In this document: in pieces, positions 41,478 to 51,278 of the stretch
How positions within the stretch are numbered: position 1 is the stretch's first letter
Layout of the letters: each line of letters opens with the position of its first letter
Assembly (NCBI RefSeq): GCF_001458395.1
Contig: NZ_CYSR01000030.1
Location: 62,001 to 126,000, forward strand
DNA length: 64,000 nucleotides
Reading direction: 5' to 3'
DNA from: Leisingera aquaemixtae
GTDB taxonomy: Bacteria; Pseudomonadota; Alphaproteobacteria; Rhodobacterales; Rhodobacteraceae
Translations under genes and position numbers: made by a program
The notes under the pieces: generated by a model
What the model was told of the DNA's origin: nothing
The model's input: the letters and a program-made list of their open reading frames with translations, nothing else
Database searches by the model: none

Positions 41478-42833
41478 CTAGGAAAAGTTGCTGAGCCACG
41501 CCTGCCAGGCTGCCTTGGCGCGGTCGGTGTAAGCCTTGTAGCGGTCTTTCCGGCCGCGGCGGCCGCCTTTGAGGCCGTCCACCGGGCGGAACAGGCCGAA
41601 GTTCACGTTCATCGGCTGAAACGTCTTGGCCTCGGCGCCGCCGGTGATGTGGTGGATCAGCGCGCCCATGGCGCTGTCCTGCGGCACCTCCGGCAGCTCC
41701 TGGCCGAGGATTTCCGCCGCCGCCAGCCGTCCTGCCAAAAGGCCCATCGCGGCGCTTTCCACATAGCCCTCCACCCCGGTGATCTGGCCGGCAAAACGGA
41801 TGTTGGGTTTCCGCTTCAGCCGCATCTGCGCGTCCAGCAGGGTGGGGGAGTTGATGAAAGTGTTGCGGTGGATGCCGCCGAGGCGGGCAAAACTGGCGTT
41901 CTCCAGCCCCGGTATCATCCGGAACACCTCGGTCTGGGCGCCGTATTTCATCTTGGTCTGGAAGCCGACGATGTTGAACAGCGTTCCCAGCGCGTTGTCG
42001 CGACGCAGCTGCACCACGGCGTGGGCCTTGACGTCCGGCTGATGCGGGTTGGTCAGCCCCACCGGCTTCATCGGCCCGTGGCGCAGGGTCTCGCGGCCGC
42101 GTTCCGCCATCACCTCGATCGGCAGGCAGCCGTCGAAATAGCCCGCGGTCTCACCTTCGTGGAACTCGGTTTTGTCAGCTGACAATAATGCGTCGATAAA
42201 GGCCTCGTACTGGTCCTTGTCCATCGGGCAGTTGAGGTAGGCGGTGCGTTCTTCCTCGGTCTCGCCCTTGTCATAGCGCGACTGCATCCAGGCCTGCGAC
42301 ATGTCGATGCTTTCCGCATAGACAATCGGTGCGATGGCATCGAAGAAGGCCAGCGCCTCTGCTCCGGTTTCGGCTTGGATGGCCTTGCCCAGTTCCGGCG
42401 AGGTCAGCGGGCCGGTGGCAAAGATCCAGTGGCCGTCTGCCGGCAGTTCGGTGATTTCTTCATAAGAAACAGTGACATTCGGGTGCGCCTTCAGCCTGGC
42501 GGTCACGGTTTCGGCAAAAGGCTCGCGGTCCACGGCCAGGGCGCCGCCGGCGGGCAGGCGGTGCTCGTCTGCGGTGGTCATGATCAGGCCGTTTGCCTGG
42601 CGCATTTCCCAGTGCAGGAGGCCCACGGCGTTCTGCTCGTCATCGTCTGAGCGGAAGGAGTTGGAGCATACCATCTCGCCCAGGTTGCCGGTCTGGTGGG
42701 CGAAGGTTTCCACCTTGGGGCGCATTTCGTGGATCACCACCTGAACGCCCATGTTTGCCGCCTGCCAGGCCGCTTCCGAGCCGGCCATGCCGCCGCCCAC
42801 GATGTGCAATGTCTGTGCCGAATGATCTGTCAT
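41478..42833 (-). CDS. trmFO: Folate-dependent tRNA (uracil-54-C5)-methyltransferase, FADH2-oxidising
   Basis: Makes ribothymidine-54 using methylene-tetrahydrofolate and FAD. The 451 residues include [17 protein letters not shown] (FAD), [10 protein letters not shown], catalytic-type Cys in [40 protein letters not shown] and [20 protein letters not shown]. The start at 42833 gives the family N-terminus; in-frame extension upstream is Pro/Arg-rich and not credible. Confidence 0.95.
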   Translation of the reverse strand: MTDHSAQTLHIVGGGMAGSEAAWQAANMGVQVVIHEMRPKVETFAHQTGNLGEMVCSNSFRSDDDEQNAVGLLHWEMRQANGLIMTTADEHRLPAGGALAVDREPFAETVTARLKAHPNVTVSYEEITELPADGHWIFATGPLTSPELGKAIQAETGAEALAFFDAIAPIVYAESIDMSQAWMQSRYDKGETEEERTAYLNCPMDKDQYEAFIDALLSADKTEFHEGETAGYFDGCLPIEVMAERGRETLRHGPMKPVGLTNPHQPDVKAHAVVQLRRDNALGTLFNIVGFQTKMKYGAQTEVFRMIPGLENASFARLGGIHRNTFINSPTLLDAQMRLKRKPNIRFAGQITGVEGYVESAAMGLLAGRLAAAEILGQELPEVPQDSAMGALIHHITGGAEAKTFQPMNVNFGLFRPVDGLKGGRRGRKDRYKAYTDRAKAAWQAWLSNFS

Positions 42834-43187
42834 GCCCGCCACATAGGGCAGGGGACGGGCCTGTGCAACCGGCTTGGGCGCAGGGGCTGCGGCAGAGCCG
42901 CCGCTAACAGCGCACTTGCGCCGTCCGGGTGTCAGCTTGTACGGGCGGGGCGGGGTAAATTTGGGGCCGCCGCCGCGGGAATGATCGACCGGTGAGAGAG
43001 AACCGGCTGGAGGGACCCTTCCGCAGCAGCAGCCCAAATTGTGCAGGCCAGTGACTGTGCGCCGACCTTGCCCAATCTTTGCCATCTTTCCGCCCGAATT
43101 GAAAGGCAGTTAGCTGGCGTCTTGAGGAAACAATAGGTTTCGATTGGTAAACAAAGCCTAAAGTTCTCCGAAAATTTTCAGATAAAC
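42834..43187. other. Intergenic region upstream of trmFO
   Basis: A 354-base gap between the enoyl-CoA hydratase stop and the trmFO start (both minus). The half nearer the hydratase is AT-rich and includes a perfect 10-bp palindrome GAAAATTTTC (43170-43179). The other half is GC-rich. No gene, clear terminator or convincing promoter can be supported. Confidence 0.55.
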
Positions 43188-43973
43188 TTACTCCTGCCAG
43201 TCCGGCGCGCGTTTTTCGATGAAGGCGGCCATGCCTTCGATGGTGTCGCGGTACATCAGGTTCTCGACGATCACCCCGCTGGTATAGGCATAGGCCTGGT
43301 CCAGCGGCATCTGCAGCTGCTCGTAAAACGCCTGCTTGCCGATCTTGACCGCCGCCCCCAGTTTCGCGGCGATGGTTTCGGCCAGCTTGGCGGTTTCCGC
43401 CTCCAGCTGATCCAGCGGCACGGCGCGGTTGGCCAAGCCCAGCTCCACCGCGCGAGCGGCGTCGATGAACTCCCCCGTGGTCAGCAGCTCAAACGCCTGC
43501 TTGCGCGGGATGTTGCGCGACAGCGCCACCATCGGGGTGGAGCAGAACAGGCCGATGTTCACCCCGTTGACGCCGAACCTGGTGCCTTCCGCCGCCACTG
43601 CCAGATCGCAGGAGGCGACCAGCTGGCAGCCCGCCGCGGTGGCGATGCCGTGGACCTGGGCGATCACCGGCTGGGGCAGCGATTGCAGCCCCGTCATCAC
43701 GCTGGTGCAGCGGGCGAACAGATCCCGGAAAAAAGCCTTGCCACCATCCTCGGCGCTGCGCCCGGCCGTCATCTGCTTGATGTCATGTCCCGCGCAGAAC
43801 CCTTTGCCGGCGCCCGACAGAATCACCACTTTGATGCTGCTGTCTTCGCGCAGGGCATCTATCTGGTCCTGCAGGGCCGCCAGCATCTCGTCCGACAGCG
43901 CATTCAGCTTTTCCGGTGTGTTCAGGGTCAGCCGGGCGATATTCCCCGTGTCGCAACGTTCCAGAATTGCCAT
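43188..43973 (-). CDS. Enoyl-CoA hydratase/isomerase family protein
   Basis: A 261-residue crotonase-fold enzyme: RLTLNTPEKLNALSDEM, SGAGKGFCAGHDIKQM (oxyanion-hole segment), HGIATAAGCQLVASCDLAVA and the C-terminal AYAYTSGVIVENLMYRDTIEGMAAFIEKR. The second oxyanion segment has AAGCQL. Where catalytic Glu residues would be in canonical hydratases the sequence is not clearly conserved, as in the ECHDC3-like subgroup, so the reaction is uncertain. GGGAGGAGAG precedes the start. Confidence 0.88.
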   Translation of the reverse strand: MAILERCDTGNIARLTLNTPEKLNALSDEMLAALQDQIDALREDSSIKVVILSGAGKGFCAGHDIKQMTAGRSAEDGGKAFFRDLFARCTSVMTGLQSLPQPVIAQVHGIATAAGCQLVASCDLAVAAEGTRFGVNGVNIGLFCSTPMVALSRNIPRKQAFELLTTGEFIDAARAVELGLANRAVPLDQLEAETAKLAETIAAKLGAAVKIGKQAFYEQLQMPLDQAYAYTSGVIVENLMYRDTIEGMAAFIEKRAPDWQE

Positions 43974-44031
43974 CTTGCTCTCCTCCCAAGGGTTGCGCCA
44001 ACTCTAGTCAGCGCGAAGGGAAAGGAAAAGC

Positions 44032-44454
44032 ATGGCACTGGCATTTGATGTCGCAGGTCTGACGGATTACCTGCATGAGATCTTTCCGCAGGTGAAGGAC
44101 GACTTTGCCATTGATGCAATGGATGAGCACGGCCTGCGGATGCGCCTGCTGACCGCGGAGCGGCACCTGCGGCCCGGCGGCACCGTGTCGGGGCCGTCGA
44201 TGTTTGCGCTGGCCGATTGCGCGATCTATGCGCTGATCCTGTCGCGGCTGGGGCGCGAGGCGCTGGCGGTGACCACCAACTGCGCGCTGGATTTCATGCG
44301 CAAGCCGGCCGCCGGGGCGGATGTGATTGCCGAGGCGCGGCTGTTGAAGCTGGGCCGGGTCCTGGCGGTGGCGGATGTGCTGATGTATTCCGAAGGCATG
44401 GCCGAGCCGGTCGCCCGCGCCTCCATGACCTATTCGATCCCGCCCAAGCGCTAA
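44032..44454 (+). CDS. PaaI-family acyl-CoA thioesterase
   Basis: A 140-residue hotdog protein with RHLRPGGTVSGPSMFALADCAIYALIL (active-site region), TTNCALDFMRKPAAGADVIAEARLLKLG and a C-terminal strand. AGGGAAAGG precedes the ATG. Divergent from the enoyl-CoA hydratase gene by 58 bases, suggesting shared acyl-CoA metabolism. Its stop codon overlaps that of psd on the other strand. Substrate unknown. Confidence 0.85.
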   Translation: MALAFDVAGLTDYLHEIFPQVKDDFAIDAMDEHGLRMRLLTAERHLRPGGTVSGPSMFALADCAIYALILSRLGREALAVTTNCALDFMRKPAAGADVIAEARLLKLGRVLAVADVLMYSEGMAEPVARASMTYSIPPKR

Positions 44455-45341
44455 AGCGCGGTGGCCAGCGGCTGGCCGACCTTGACCAGGGTTTCCCGTC
44501 CTTTGGCGCTGTTGGCCGTCAGGTCTTCGGCAAACCGGATCCTGCCGGGCTCAAACACCACCACCACGGTGGAGCCGCCGAACTTGAAATAGCCCTTTTC
44601 GTCCATCTTCTGCACCGCGCCTGTCGTGCGGGTGTTGACGATGGCGCCGACGCCAAAGGCGCCGACCTCGACAAAGCAGTAGCTGCCGAAGTTTTTGGTC
44701 TCGACCAGGGTCCAGCTGCGCTTGTTCTCGCCAAACACATCCGGCCCGGCCCCCAGCGCAATCGGGTTCACCGAATGCAGCGCGCCGGGAATGTCCTGCG
44801 CCGCTGTGATGCGCCCCGCGGCGGGGAAGTGGTAGCGGTGATAATCCGCCGGGCACAGCCGCACAATCGCCAGCGCGCCGCCGGTGAAACGCTCGGCAAT
44901 GCCCGGCAGCATGGTGCGGACCGACATCGGATGGCCCTTGACCGGGACAAAGACGTCTTCGGCCAGTTCCGGGAACACCAGCACGCGCCCGTCCGCGGGG
45001 GAGACGATGTCCGCCGGATCATCGCTGAAGGGACGGGCTTCGGGTTTCAGGTGGCGCACGAAGAAGTCGTTGAAACAGCCGTAGCTGTCCGCAGGCGCCG
45101 TGGCCTCCGACATGTCGATCGACAGATCCTCGACAACCTTGGCAATCTTCCCCCTGGAAAACCGCGAGTCGAACCAGGCGCCCATCAGCCGGCTGATAAG
45201 GGCAGAGCGGAACAGCAGTTTTTCCACCGGCCTGGCGCTGGCGGTCTGATAGGCCCAGCGGATCCATTTCTCGCCCAGCACAACCTCTTCGAAGGTCTCG
45301 CCGGTCTCGCGGTCAACAACAAGGATGGGGTCGCGCTGCAT
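44451..45341 (-). CDS. psd: Phosphatidylserine decarboxylase proenzyme
   Basis: Forms phosphatidylethanolamine at the inner membrane; self-cleaves to an alpha chain with an N-terminal pyruvoyl group. The 296 residues contain FNDFFVRHLKPEARPF, IVSPADGRV, CPADYHRYHFPAAG and the FGGST autocleavage site (Ser257). This is the full-length bacterial type (about 300 aa), not the short archaeal/rhizobial form. The start at 45341 gives a normal N-terminus. Confidence 0.94.
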   Translation of the reverse strand: MQRDPILVVDRETGETFEEVVLGEKWIRWAYQTASARPVEKLLFRSALISRLMGAWFDSRFSRGKIAKVVEDLSIDMSEATAPADSYGCFNDFFVRHLKPEARPFSDDPADIVSPADGRVLVFPELAEDVFVPVKGHPMSVRTMLPGIAERFTGGALAIVRLCPADYHRYHFPAAGRITAAQDIPGALHSVNPIALGAGPDVFGENKRSWTLVETKNFGSYCFVEVGAFGVGAIVNTRTTGAVQKMDEKGYFKFGGSTVVVVFEPGRIRFAEDLTANSAKGRETLVKVGQPLATAL

Positions 45342-45490
45342 TTGGCCTGCCACTTGTGAGTAAGGTCCTGCCGCGCCTAGCAAAGACTGGCAGTCAGGCC
45401 AAGGGGGATTGGCGCGCAACGTTAGGGCCGGGGCCGTCCAGCCCGGAAGGCGGGCGCGGGGCGCCCGGGCAAGAGTGGTACTCAATCCAA

Positions 45491-45513
45491 GAAAAAGGGG
45501 GCCGCAGCCCCCT
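45491..45513 (-). terminator. Rho-independent terminator after speE
   Basis: AGGGGGC, loop CGCA, GCCCCCT read on either strand; on the minus strand the stem is followed by TTTTT. It lies about 12 bases past the speE stop. Confidence 0.85.
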
Positions 45514-45525
45514 CATGCCTCCCGC

Positions 45526-46385
<860 letters not shown>

Positions 46386-46389
<4 letters not shown>

Positions 46390-46892
46390 GCCGCCACCTC
46401 TTTGGCGATCAGCTCCTCCCCGCGCAGCAGTTCGCGCACTTCCACCATGTCGGTGTTGAACGCCTCTTTCAGCACGCCGACGGCTTTCCACGGCTCGGCG
46501 TCGCCGCACATGAACACGTCAAACGCGCCATAGCCGATTTCCGGCCAAGTGTGGACGGAGATGTGGCTTTCCGCCAGCACGGCCACGCCGGACACGCCCT
46601 GCGGCGAGAACTTGTGGGTGTGGATGTGCAGCAGGGTGGCGCCGCAGACCTCAACACATTTGCGGAAGGCGTTCTGGATGCGCTCTTCGCAGTCCAGGCC
46701 GGTGCCCTTCATCACTTCGATGATCAGATGCGTGCCGGCGAACACCTTGCCATCCTTGCGGATGAAATGGTCTTCGCGGTCGGACTCAACAACAGCATCA
46801 AGATTCGCGGCAGTTACACCGCGGGCGGTATCTTCCTCATGGGCGCCTGTCTCCAGACCGATCCCCAGTTGGAAGAGGTTGGCGTCTTTCAT
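46386..46892 (-). CDS. speD: S-adenosylmethionine decarboxylase proenzyme
   Basis: Makes decarboxylated SAM for SpeE; pyruvoyl-dependent. The 168 residues show AGTHLIIEVMKGTGLDCEERI and the self-cleavage site in LAESHISVHTWPEIG (Glu108/Ser109), followed by YGAFDVFMCGDAEPWKA. About 45 N-terminal residues precede the usual class-1b core. AAGGGGAG precedes the ATG at 46892. First gene of a speD-speE operon. Confidence 0.95.
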
Positions 46893-47084
46893 GGCGCTCC
46901 CCTTCGTTCCAGCAGATGACAATCCAGACGGCCCTTAGCGCCCCCCCGGATAAGGGTCCGGGGTTGGGATCGGTGCCGAAAGTGAGGGGGCATGTAGGAC
47001 CCATGAAAGATTCGTTCAACCTTAAATTTCCGCATAGCTGGTAACGCATGGGCGGGCGGCTCTGCCGGGCGGGGGCGGGCGGAC

Positions 47085-47111
47085 AAAAAAAGGCCGGGGC
47101 GAACCCCGGCC
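47085..47111 (-). terminator. Rho-independent terminator after the DUF1127 gene
   Basis: GGCCGGGG, loop CGAA, CCCCGGCC; on the minus strand the stem runs into seven T residues. Confidence 0.92.
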
Positions 47112-47137
47112 GTCAGGTTGTTCTTTTGCCCAGGGGA

Positions 47138-47371
47138 TCATGGGCGCCAGAACGGAAGAGTTGCTTGATAATGAGCGTCGGCACGGGACACGCCGATGTC
47201 CTTCAGCTGCGCGTCGCTCAGGTGTTTCAGCTGGCACCGGGTTCGGTGGCGCAGGCTCCATTTGGTGACCAGCACGGCAAACAGGACAGCCCACTGCGCC
47301 AGCACCGGCAGGGCCGGGCGGCTGTTCAGAAAGGACATATTCGATTGTGCCATTTGCGTGTGCTGTGCCAT
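47138..47371 (-). CDS. DUF1127 domain-containing small protein
   Basis: A 77-residue protein. The C-terminal half (about 38-77) is a DUF1127 domain: SLRHRTRCQLKHLSDAQLKDIGVSR and the conserved end PFWR. The N-terminus has a hydrophobic stretch (LPVLAQWAVLFAVLVT), so membrane association is possible. DUF1127 proteins in alphaproteobacteria have been tied to RNA turnover, stress and nutrient metabolism. It is divergent from a MocR regulator and has its own terminator. AAGGAAG lies upstream of the start. Confidence 0.88.
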   Translation of the reverse strand: MAQHTQMAQSNMSFLNSRPALPVLAQWAVLFAVLVTKWSLRHRTRCQLKHLSDAQLKDIGVSRADAHYQATLPFWRP

Positions 47372-47394
47372 GGGAGGCTTCCTTCGTATTGTGT

Positions 47395-47434
47395 TGATAC
47401 AATCCTGTTGATTTGTCGTGATGTTCTGATACAA
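47395..47434. promoter_or_regulatory. Direct repeats TGATACAA, candidate MocR operator
   Basis: TGATACAA occurs at 47395-47402 and 47427-47434, 32 bases apart (about three helical turns), in the 96 bases between the divergent DUF1127 and MocR genes. Related TATTGTCC and GTACAATT elements follow at 47446 and 47472. MocR-type regulators typically bind direct repeats near their own gene. Confidence 0.5.
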
Positions 47435-47467
47435 AGGGGTAAGCGTATTGTCCAAGGATGGATTGTA

Positions 47468-48871
47468 ATGGGTACAATTTGGCCGCAGAACCTGGCAGGG
47501 GCCAAGGGGCCGAAGTACAAAATGGTGGCCGACACAATCCGATCAGCCGTGGAAACCGGCGGCTTGAAAACAGGTACAAAGTTACCTCCGGTGCGCGATC
47601 TCGCGTATCAGTTGAGCATTACGCCCGGCACCGTGGCCCGCGCCTACAGCATTCTGACCGATGAGGGCGTGCTGGAGGCCGAGGTGGGGCGCGGCACCTT
47701 TGTAGCCGAAAAGAAGAAACCGGTGCCGGATGACGTATGGTCGCGGCAGCTGCATCTGGCCGAGGCGCGCGATCCCGGCCATGTCAGCCTGTTCAGCCCG
47801 CGGATTGCCGACATGGGGCAGGTGGCCGCGGTGCGCGAGGCGCTGCACAAGGTGGCCGAGGGCGACGCCCGGAAATTCCTGAATTACCCGACCCGCGACG
47901 CCTATCTGCCGGTGCGCCAGGCCGCCGCCGCCTGGGTGGGGCAATCGCCGGTCGGCACCGTGACCGAAAATGACATCGTACTGACACACGGCGGCCAGAA
48001 CGGGCTGATGGTGGTGCTGCAAGCCATCCTGGAGGGGCCTCAGCCGGTGATCATGGTCGAGGACCTGACCTATGCGGGCTTCCGCCGCGCCTCAGAGCTG
48101 CTGAGGGCCCAGGTGGTCGAGGTGGCGATGGACGAACACGGCATCCGCCCGGATTCGATGGAGCTGGCGATCCGCAAGACCGGCGCCACCGTCCTGTGCA
48201 CCAGCCCCGAAGTGCACAATCCCACCGGGCTTTACACACCTTTGGAGCGGCGCAAGGAAATCGTCCGGATCGCCCGCCGCCACGGCGTTCAGATCGTCGA
48301 GGACGACTGCTACCGCCTGGGCGAGGCGCGGGCGCCGGGCTACCGGGCGCTGGCGCCGGAACTGGCCTGGCATGTGTCCTCGATCTCCAAGATCCTGACG
48401 CCTGCCTTGCGCGTCGGCTTTGCGCTGGCGCCGGAGGGGCGGGCCGCCGATCTGCGGCGGGTGGCGGAATACGGTTATTTCGGGCTGGCGCAGCCGCTGG
48501 CCGATCTGGTCCGCATCCTGCTGACCGATCCCCGGCTGCCCGGGCTGGTGGACAAGGTGCGCGCCGAGATGGCCCGCTATGTGCGGGTGGCAGTCAATGC
48601 ACTGGGCGGCTTTGACCTGACCTGGAACCCGGATGTGCCGTTCCTGTGGCTGCGGCTGCCCTCGGGCTGGCGGGCGGCGGCCTTTACCCGCGCGGCAGAG
48701 GCCAACGGGGTGCAGGTCCGGTCGGCGGATGAATTTGCCCTGCGCGACGGCCGCGCCCCGCACGCGGTGCGCATCGCCGTCAATGCCCACGTGCCGCTGA
48801 AGCGCTTCGAGGAGGCGATGCTGCGCCTGCGTGCCCTGCTGGACAACCCGCCGGAGCAGATCAGCGTCTGA
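47468..48871 (+). CDS. MocR/GntR-type aminotransferase-like transcriptional regulator
   Basis: A 467-residue PLP-type regulator. The N-terminal GntR winged helix (about 10-80) has GTKLPPVRDLAYQLSITPGTVARAYSILTDEGVLEAEVGRGTFV. The fold-type I aminotransferase domain (about 100-460) includes TSPEVHNPTGLYTP, EDDCYR and the PLP-lysine segment SSISKILTPALRVGFALAP. The family senses PLP or amino-acid adducts, for example PdxR, GabR or TauR. Ligand and targets are unknown; the only divergent neighbour is the DUF1127 gene. The ATG at 47468 is chosen because an open frame further upstream crosses the DUF1127 gene. Confidence 0.9.
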   Translation: MGTIWPQNLAGAKGPKYKMVADTIRSAVETGGLKTGTKLPPVRDLAYQLSITPGTVARAYSILTDEGVLEAEVGRGTFVAEKKKPVPDDVWSRQLHLAEARDPGHVSLFSPRIADMGQVAAVREALHKVAEGDARKFLNYPTRDAYLPVRQAAAAWVGQSPVGTVTENDIVLTHGGQNGLMVVLQAILEGPQPVIMVEDLTYAGFRRASELLRAQVVEVAMDEHGIRPDSMELAIRKTGATVLCTSPEVHNPTGLYTPLERRKEIVRIARRHGVQIVEDDCYRLGEARAPGYRALAPELAWHVSSISKILTPALRVGFALAPEGRAADLRRVAEYGYFGLAQPLADLVRILLTDPRLPGLVDKVRAEMARYVRVAVNALGGFDLTWNPDVPFLWLRLPSGWRAAAFTRAAEANGVQVRSADEFALRDGRAPHAVRIAVNAHVPLKRFEEAMLRLRALLDNPPEQISV

Positions 48872-48941
48872 ATATATGGGGTAATATAATACCTATTTTG
48901 TAACGCTTTGTTTGGCAACGATTTATTCTTGATTGCCCCTG

Positions 48942-48970
48942 TTGACGCAGCATTGCGATCCCCGTAAACC
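48942..48970 (+). promoter_or_regulatory. Putative sigma-70 promoter of rplM-rpsI
   Basis: TTGACG, 17 bases, TAAACC. The -35 match is good and the -10 is weak but typical of GC-rich alphaproteobacterial ribosomal-protein promoters. It ends 66 bases before the rplM start. Confidence 0.4.
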
Positions 48971-49036
48971 CCCTCCATCGCATTCAGGCGGGACCGTTTT
49001 GGATTCTGCCTTCACGACAAACAGGATTGACCTGCC

Positions 49037-49495
49037 ATGAAAACCTTCTCTGCTACTCCGGCAGATATCGAGAAGAAGTGGATCCTGATCGACGCCGAGG
49101 GCGTTGTTCTGGGCCGTCTTGCCTCGATCGTTGCCATGCGCCTGCGTGGCAAGCACAAAGCCTCGTTCACCCCGCATATGGATATGGGCGACAACGTCAT
49201 CATCATCAACGCCGACAAGGTGCAGATGACCGGCAAAAAGCGTGACGAAAAATTCTACTGGCACACCGGCCACCCGGGCGGCATCAAGTCGCGCACCAAA
49301 CAGGAAATCCTGGAAGGTGCACACCCGGAGCGCGTCGTGTTCCAGGCCGTCAAGCGCATGCTGCCGGGCAACCGCCTGGCGCGCCAGCAGATGACCAACC
49401 TGCGTATCTATGCCGGTGCCGAGCACCCGCACGAAGCCCAGGCCCCCGAAGTTCTGGATGTCAAATCCATGAACAAGAAAAACACCCGGAGCTGA
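49037..49495 (+). CDS. rplM: 50S ribosomal protein L13
   Basis: The 152-residue L13 includes [56 protein letters not shown], the [14 protein letters not shown] segment and [20 protein letters not shown]. The C-terminal tail [11 protein letters not shown] is about 10 residues longer than in E. coli. It is followed 5 bases later by rpsI, the usual pair. Confidence 0.98.
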   Translation: MKTFSATPADIEKKWILIDAEGVVLGRLASIVAMRLRGKHKASFTPHMDMGDNVIIINADKVQMTGKKRDEKFYWHTGHPGGIKSRTKQEILEGAHPERVVFQAVKRMLPGNRLARQQMTNLRIYAGAEHPHEAQAPEVLDVKSMNKKNTRS

Positions 49496-49500
49496 TATCG

Positions 49501-49986
49501 ATGGCTGATCAGATCAACACTCTCGAAGAGCTCGCAGCTGCAACCGGTGTGGAAGCAGTGGCTGAGGAAACCATCGCGCGTGAGCCGGTTCGTGACGAAC
49601 TGGGCCGCGCCTATGCCACCGGCAAGCGTAAAGACGCTGTTGCCCGCGTCTGGATCAAGCCGGGCTCCGGCAAGGTCGAGGTGAATGGCAAGGAAATCAA
49701 CAAGTACTTCGCCCGTCCGGTGCTGCAGATGATCCTGCGCCAGCCGTTCCAGGTTGCCGGCGTCGAAGGCGAGTTTGACGTTTACGCCACCGTCAAGGGC
49801 GGCGGCCTGTCCGGTCAGGCCGGTGCGGTCAAGCACGGCATTTCCAAAGCACTGCAGCTTTACGATCCCGCCCTGCGCGGCGCGCTGAAAGCAGCAGGCT
49901 TCCTGACCCGCGACAGCCGCGTTGTGGAACGGAAGAAATACGGCAAGGCCAAAGCCCGCCGTTCGTTCCAGTTCTCGAAGCGTTAA
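49501..49986 (+). CDS. rpsI: 30S ribosomal protein S9
   Basis: The 161-residue S9 has [29 protein letters not shown], the [19 protein letters not shown] loop and the basic C-terminus [18 protein letters not shown] that reaches the P-site tRNA. About 32 acidic N-terminal residues ([18 protein letters not shown]...) precede the core and are absent from E. coli S9 (130 aa), as in many alphaproteobacteria. A strong terminator follows. Confidence 0.98.
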   Translation: MADQINTLEELAAATGVEAVAEETIAREPVRDELGRAYATGKRKDAVARVWIKPGSGKVEVNGKEINKYFARPVLQMILRQPFQVAGVEGEFDVYATVKGGGLSGQAGAVKHGISKALQLYDPALRGALKAAGFLTRDSRVVERKKYGKAKARRSFQFSKR

Positions 49987-50009
49987 TTCGGAACATATCC
50001 AATTCGAAG

Positions 50010-50037
50010 GGGTCCGCCGCTGGCGGGCCCTTTTTTT
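50010..50037 (+). terminator. Rho-independent terminator after rpsI
   Basis: GGGTCCGCC, loop GCT, GGCGGGCCC (one G-T pair), then seven T residues. Confidence 0.92.
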
Positions 50038-50151
50038 GTGCCTGTTTTTTGAACCTGCCCGCTTTTGCCGAAATCTTTCAGGGTTCTTTTAGGAAGATTT
50101 TCTAATTTGTTTCCTGAATCGAGCGACCAGCAAGCGAAGGCAGGACAGATA

Positions 50152-50775
50152 ATGGTAACACCGGAGAACCCCAAGACTGCTCCGATCGGCAACGGGCAGC
50201 TGGACATCGGCCGCCTCACTCATGGCTACGAGGATCTGGACATCCAGGAGCAGGGCGGCGGGGCCAATGTGTCCATTGGCGCGTTCTGCAGCATCGGTAG
50301 GGGGATGCGGATCCTGCTGGATGCCTCGCCCATGCTGGACCGGATCACCGCCTTTCCCTTTGGCGAGGTTTTCAGCGAAGAACTGGGCGGCGCCGGGGTG
50401 CACGTGCCGCGGCAGAACGGCGGCGATGTTGTCATCGGCAACGACGTCTGGATCGGTGCCAATGCCACCGTGCTGGCCGGTGTGACCATCGGAAATGGCG
50501 CTGTCATCGGCCCAAACGCCACTGTCGCCAGCGATGTCGGCGCCTATGAGGTCTGGGCGGGCAACCCGGCCCAGCGGGTGCGCAAGCGGTTTGACGACGC
50601 GGTCTGCGAAAAACTGCAGGAGCTGCGCTGGTGGGATCTGCCGCTGCCGCTGATCCGGGAAATGGCACCGCTGCTGTCGGCGCAGCCGACGGTTGAACTG
50701 CTCGAAGGCCTGCAGGGCATCGTTGCCGATCTGGTGACCTTCACCGACCAAGGCGCGGACGAAAGCGCGGCCTGA
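50152..50775 (+). CDS. Hexapeptide-repeat acetyltransferase (CatB/XAT-like)
   Basis: A 207-residue left-handed beta-helix acyltransferase. It carries NVSIGAFCSIGRGMRILL, an acceptor loop including MLDRITAFPFGEVF, the coil core DVVIGNDVWIGANATVLAGVTIGNGAVIGPNATV, then VWAGNPAQRVRKRF and a helical tail (LRWWDLPLPLI), the order seen in Vat/CatB-type xenobiotic acetyltransferases. The ATG at 50152 with AGGACA upstream is preferred over the TTG at 50065. Substrate unknown; drug resistance should not be assumed. Confidence 0.85.
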   Translation: MVTPENPKTAPIGNGQLDIGRLTHGYEDLDIQEQGGGANVSIGAFCSIGRGMRILLDASPMLDRITAFPFGEVFSEELGGAGVHVPRQNGGDVVIGNDVWIGANATVLAGVTIGNGAVIGPNATVASDVGAYEVWAGNPAQRVRKRFDDAVCEKLQELRWWDLPLPLIREMAPLLSAQPTVELLEGLQGIVADLVTFTDQGADESAA

Positions 50776-50909
50776 GGCCGGGCAGGGCTTTGCCCGCGGC
50801 AAACCGGCTTGATGTGCGGCCCGGGACCGGTCAGGTCCCAGGGCCGTTAACTTTTTGGCAGAACTGGCGTAACATGGGCTGACTGCTTCCTGTTGGGAGG
50901 ACAGCTGCC

Positions 50910-51278
50910 ATGCCGCAAACCATCTATGAGAAATACGGCGGGTTCAGCGCCATCAGCCGCGTCGTGATGACATTTTACGAGATGGCGCTCGAGTCCGATC
51001 AGATCGGCGACTACTTCGCCGACGTCGACATGGCGCGGCTGATTGACCATCAGACCAAGTTCATCTCCTCGCTCCTGGGCGGGCCAGCCTCCTTCAGCGA
51101 CGAGCGGCTGGAGGCGGTGCACAGGGCGCTTGGCATCACCCATGAGGATTTCGACGAAATGGCGGCCCTGCTCAAGGAGGCACTGGAGCAGCACGGTCTG
51201 TCCGAACCGGATGTGCGCACCACGCTGACCGCGATCGAGGCCAAGCGAAACATCATCGTCACCAGGAACGCGGCATGA
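50910..51278 (+). CDS. Group I truncated hemoglobin
   Basis: A 122-residue 2-on-2 globin. It has IYEKYGGFSAISRVVMTFYEMAL (helix A/B with Tyr23 at the B10 position), a distal region around DHQTKFISSLLGGP and the proximal heme-ligand His71 in EAVHRALGITHEDFDEM, matching trHb group I. The length is typical for the family. The stop overlaps the start of the adenylyl-cyclase gene (ATGA), so the two proteins should be made together. O2, NO or CO binding is expected from the family; a sensory role is inferred from the pairing. Confidence 0.9.
   Translation: MPQTIYEKYGGFSAISRVVMTFYEMALESDQIGDYFADVDMARLIDHQTKFISSLLGGPASFSDERLEAVHRALGITHEDFDEMAALLKEALEQHGLSEPDVRTTLTAIEAKRNIIVTRNAA

Noticed and set aside
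42834-43085. 84-residue N-terminal extension of TrmFO
   Set aside because: Pro/Arg/Gly-rich, unlike the family, whose FAD-binding strand starts a few residues after the ATG at 42833.
43170-43179. GAAAATTTTC palindrome as an operator or terminator
   Set aside because: A single 10-bp AT-rich palindrome without loop, T tract or second copy is not enough to support a function.
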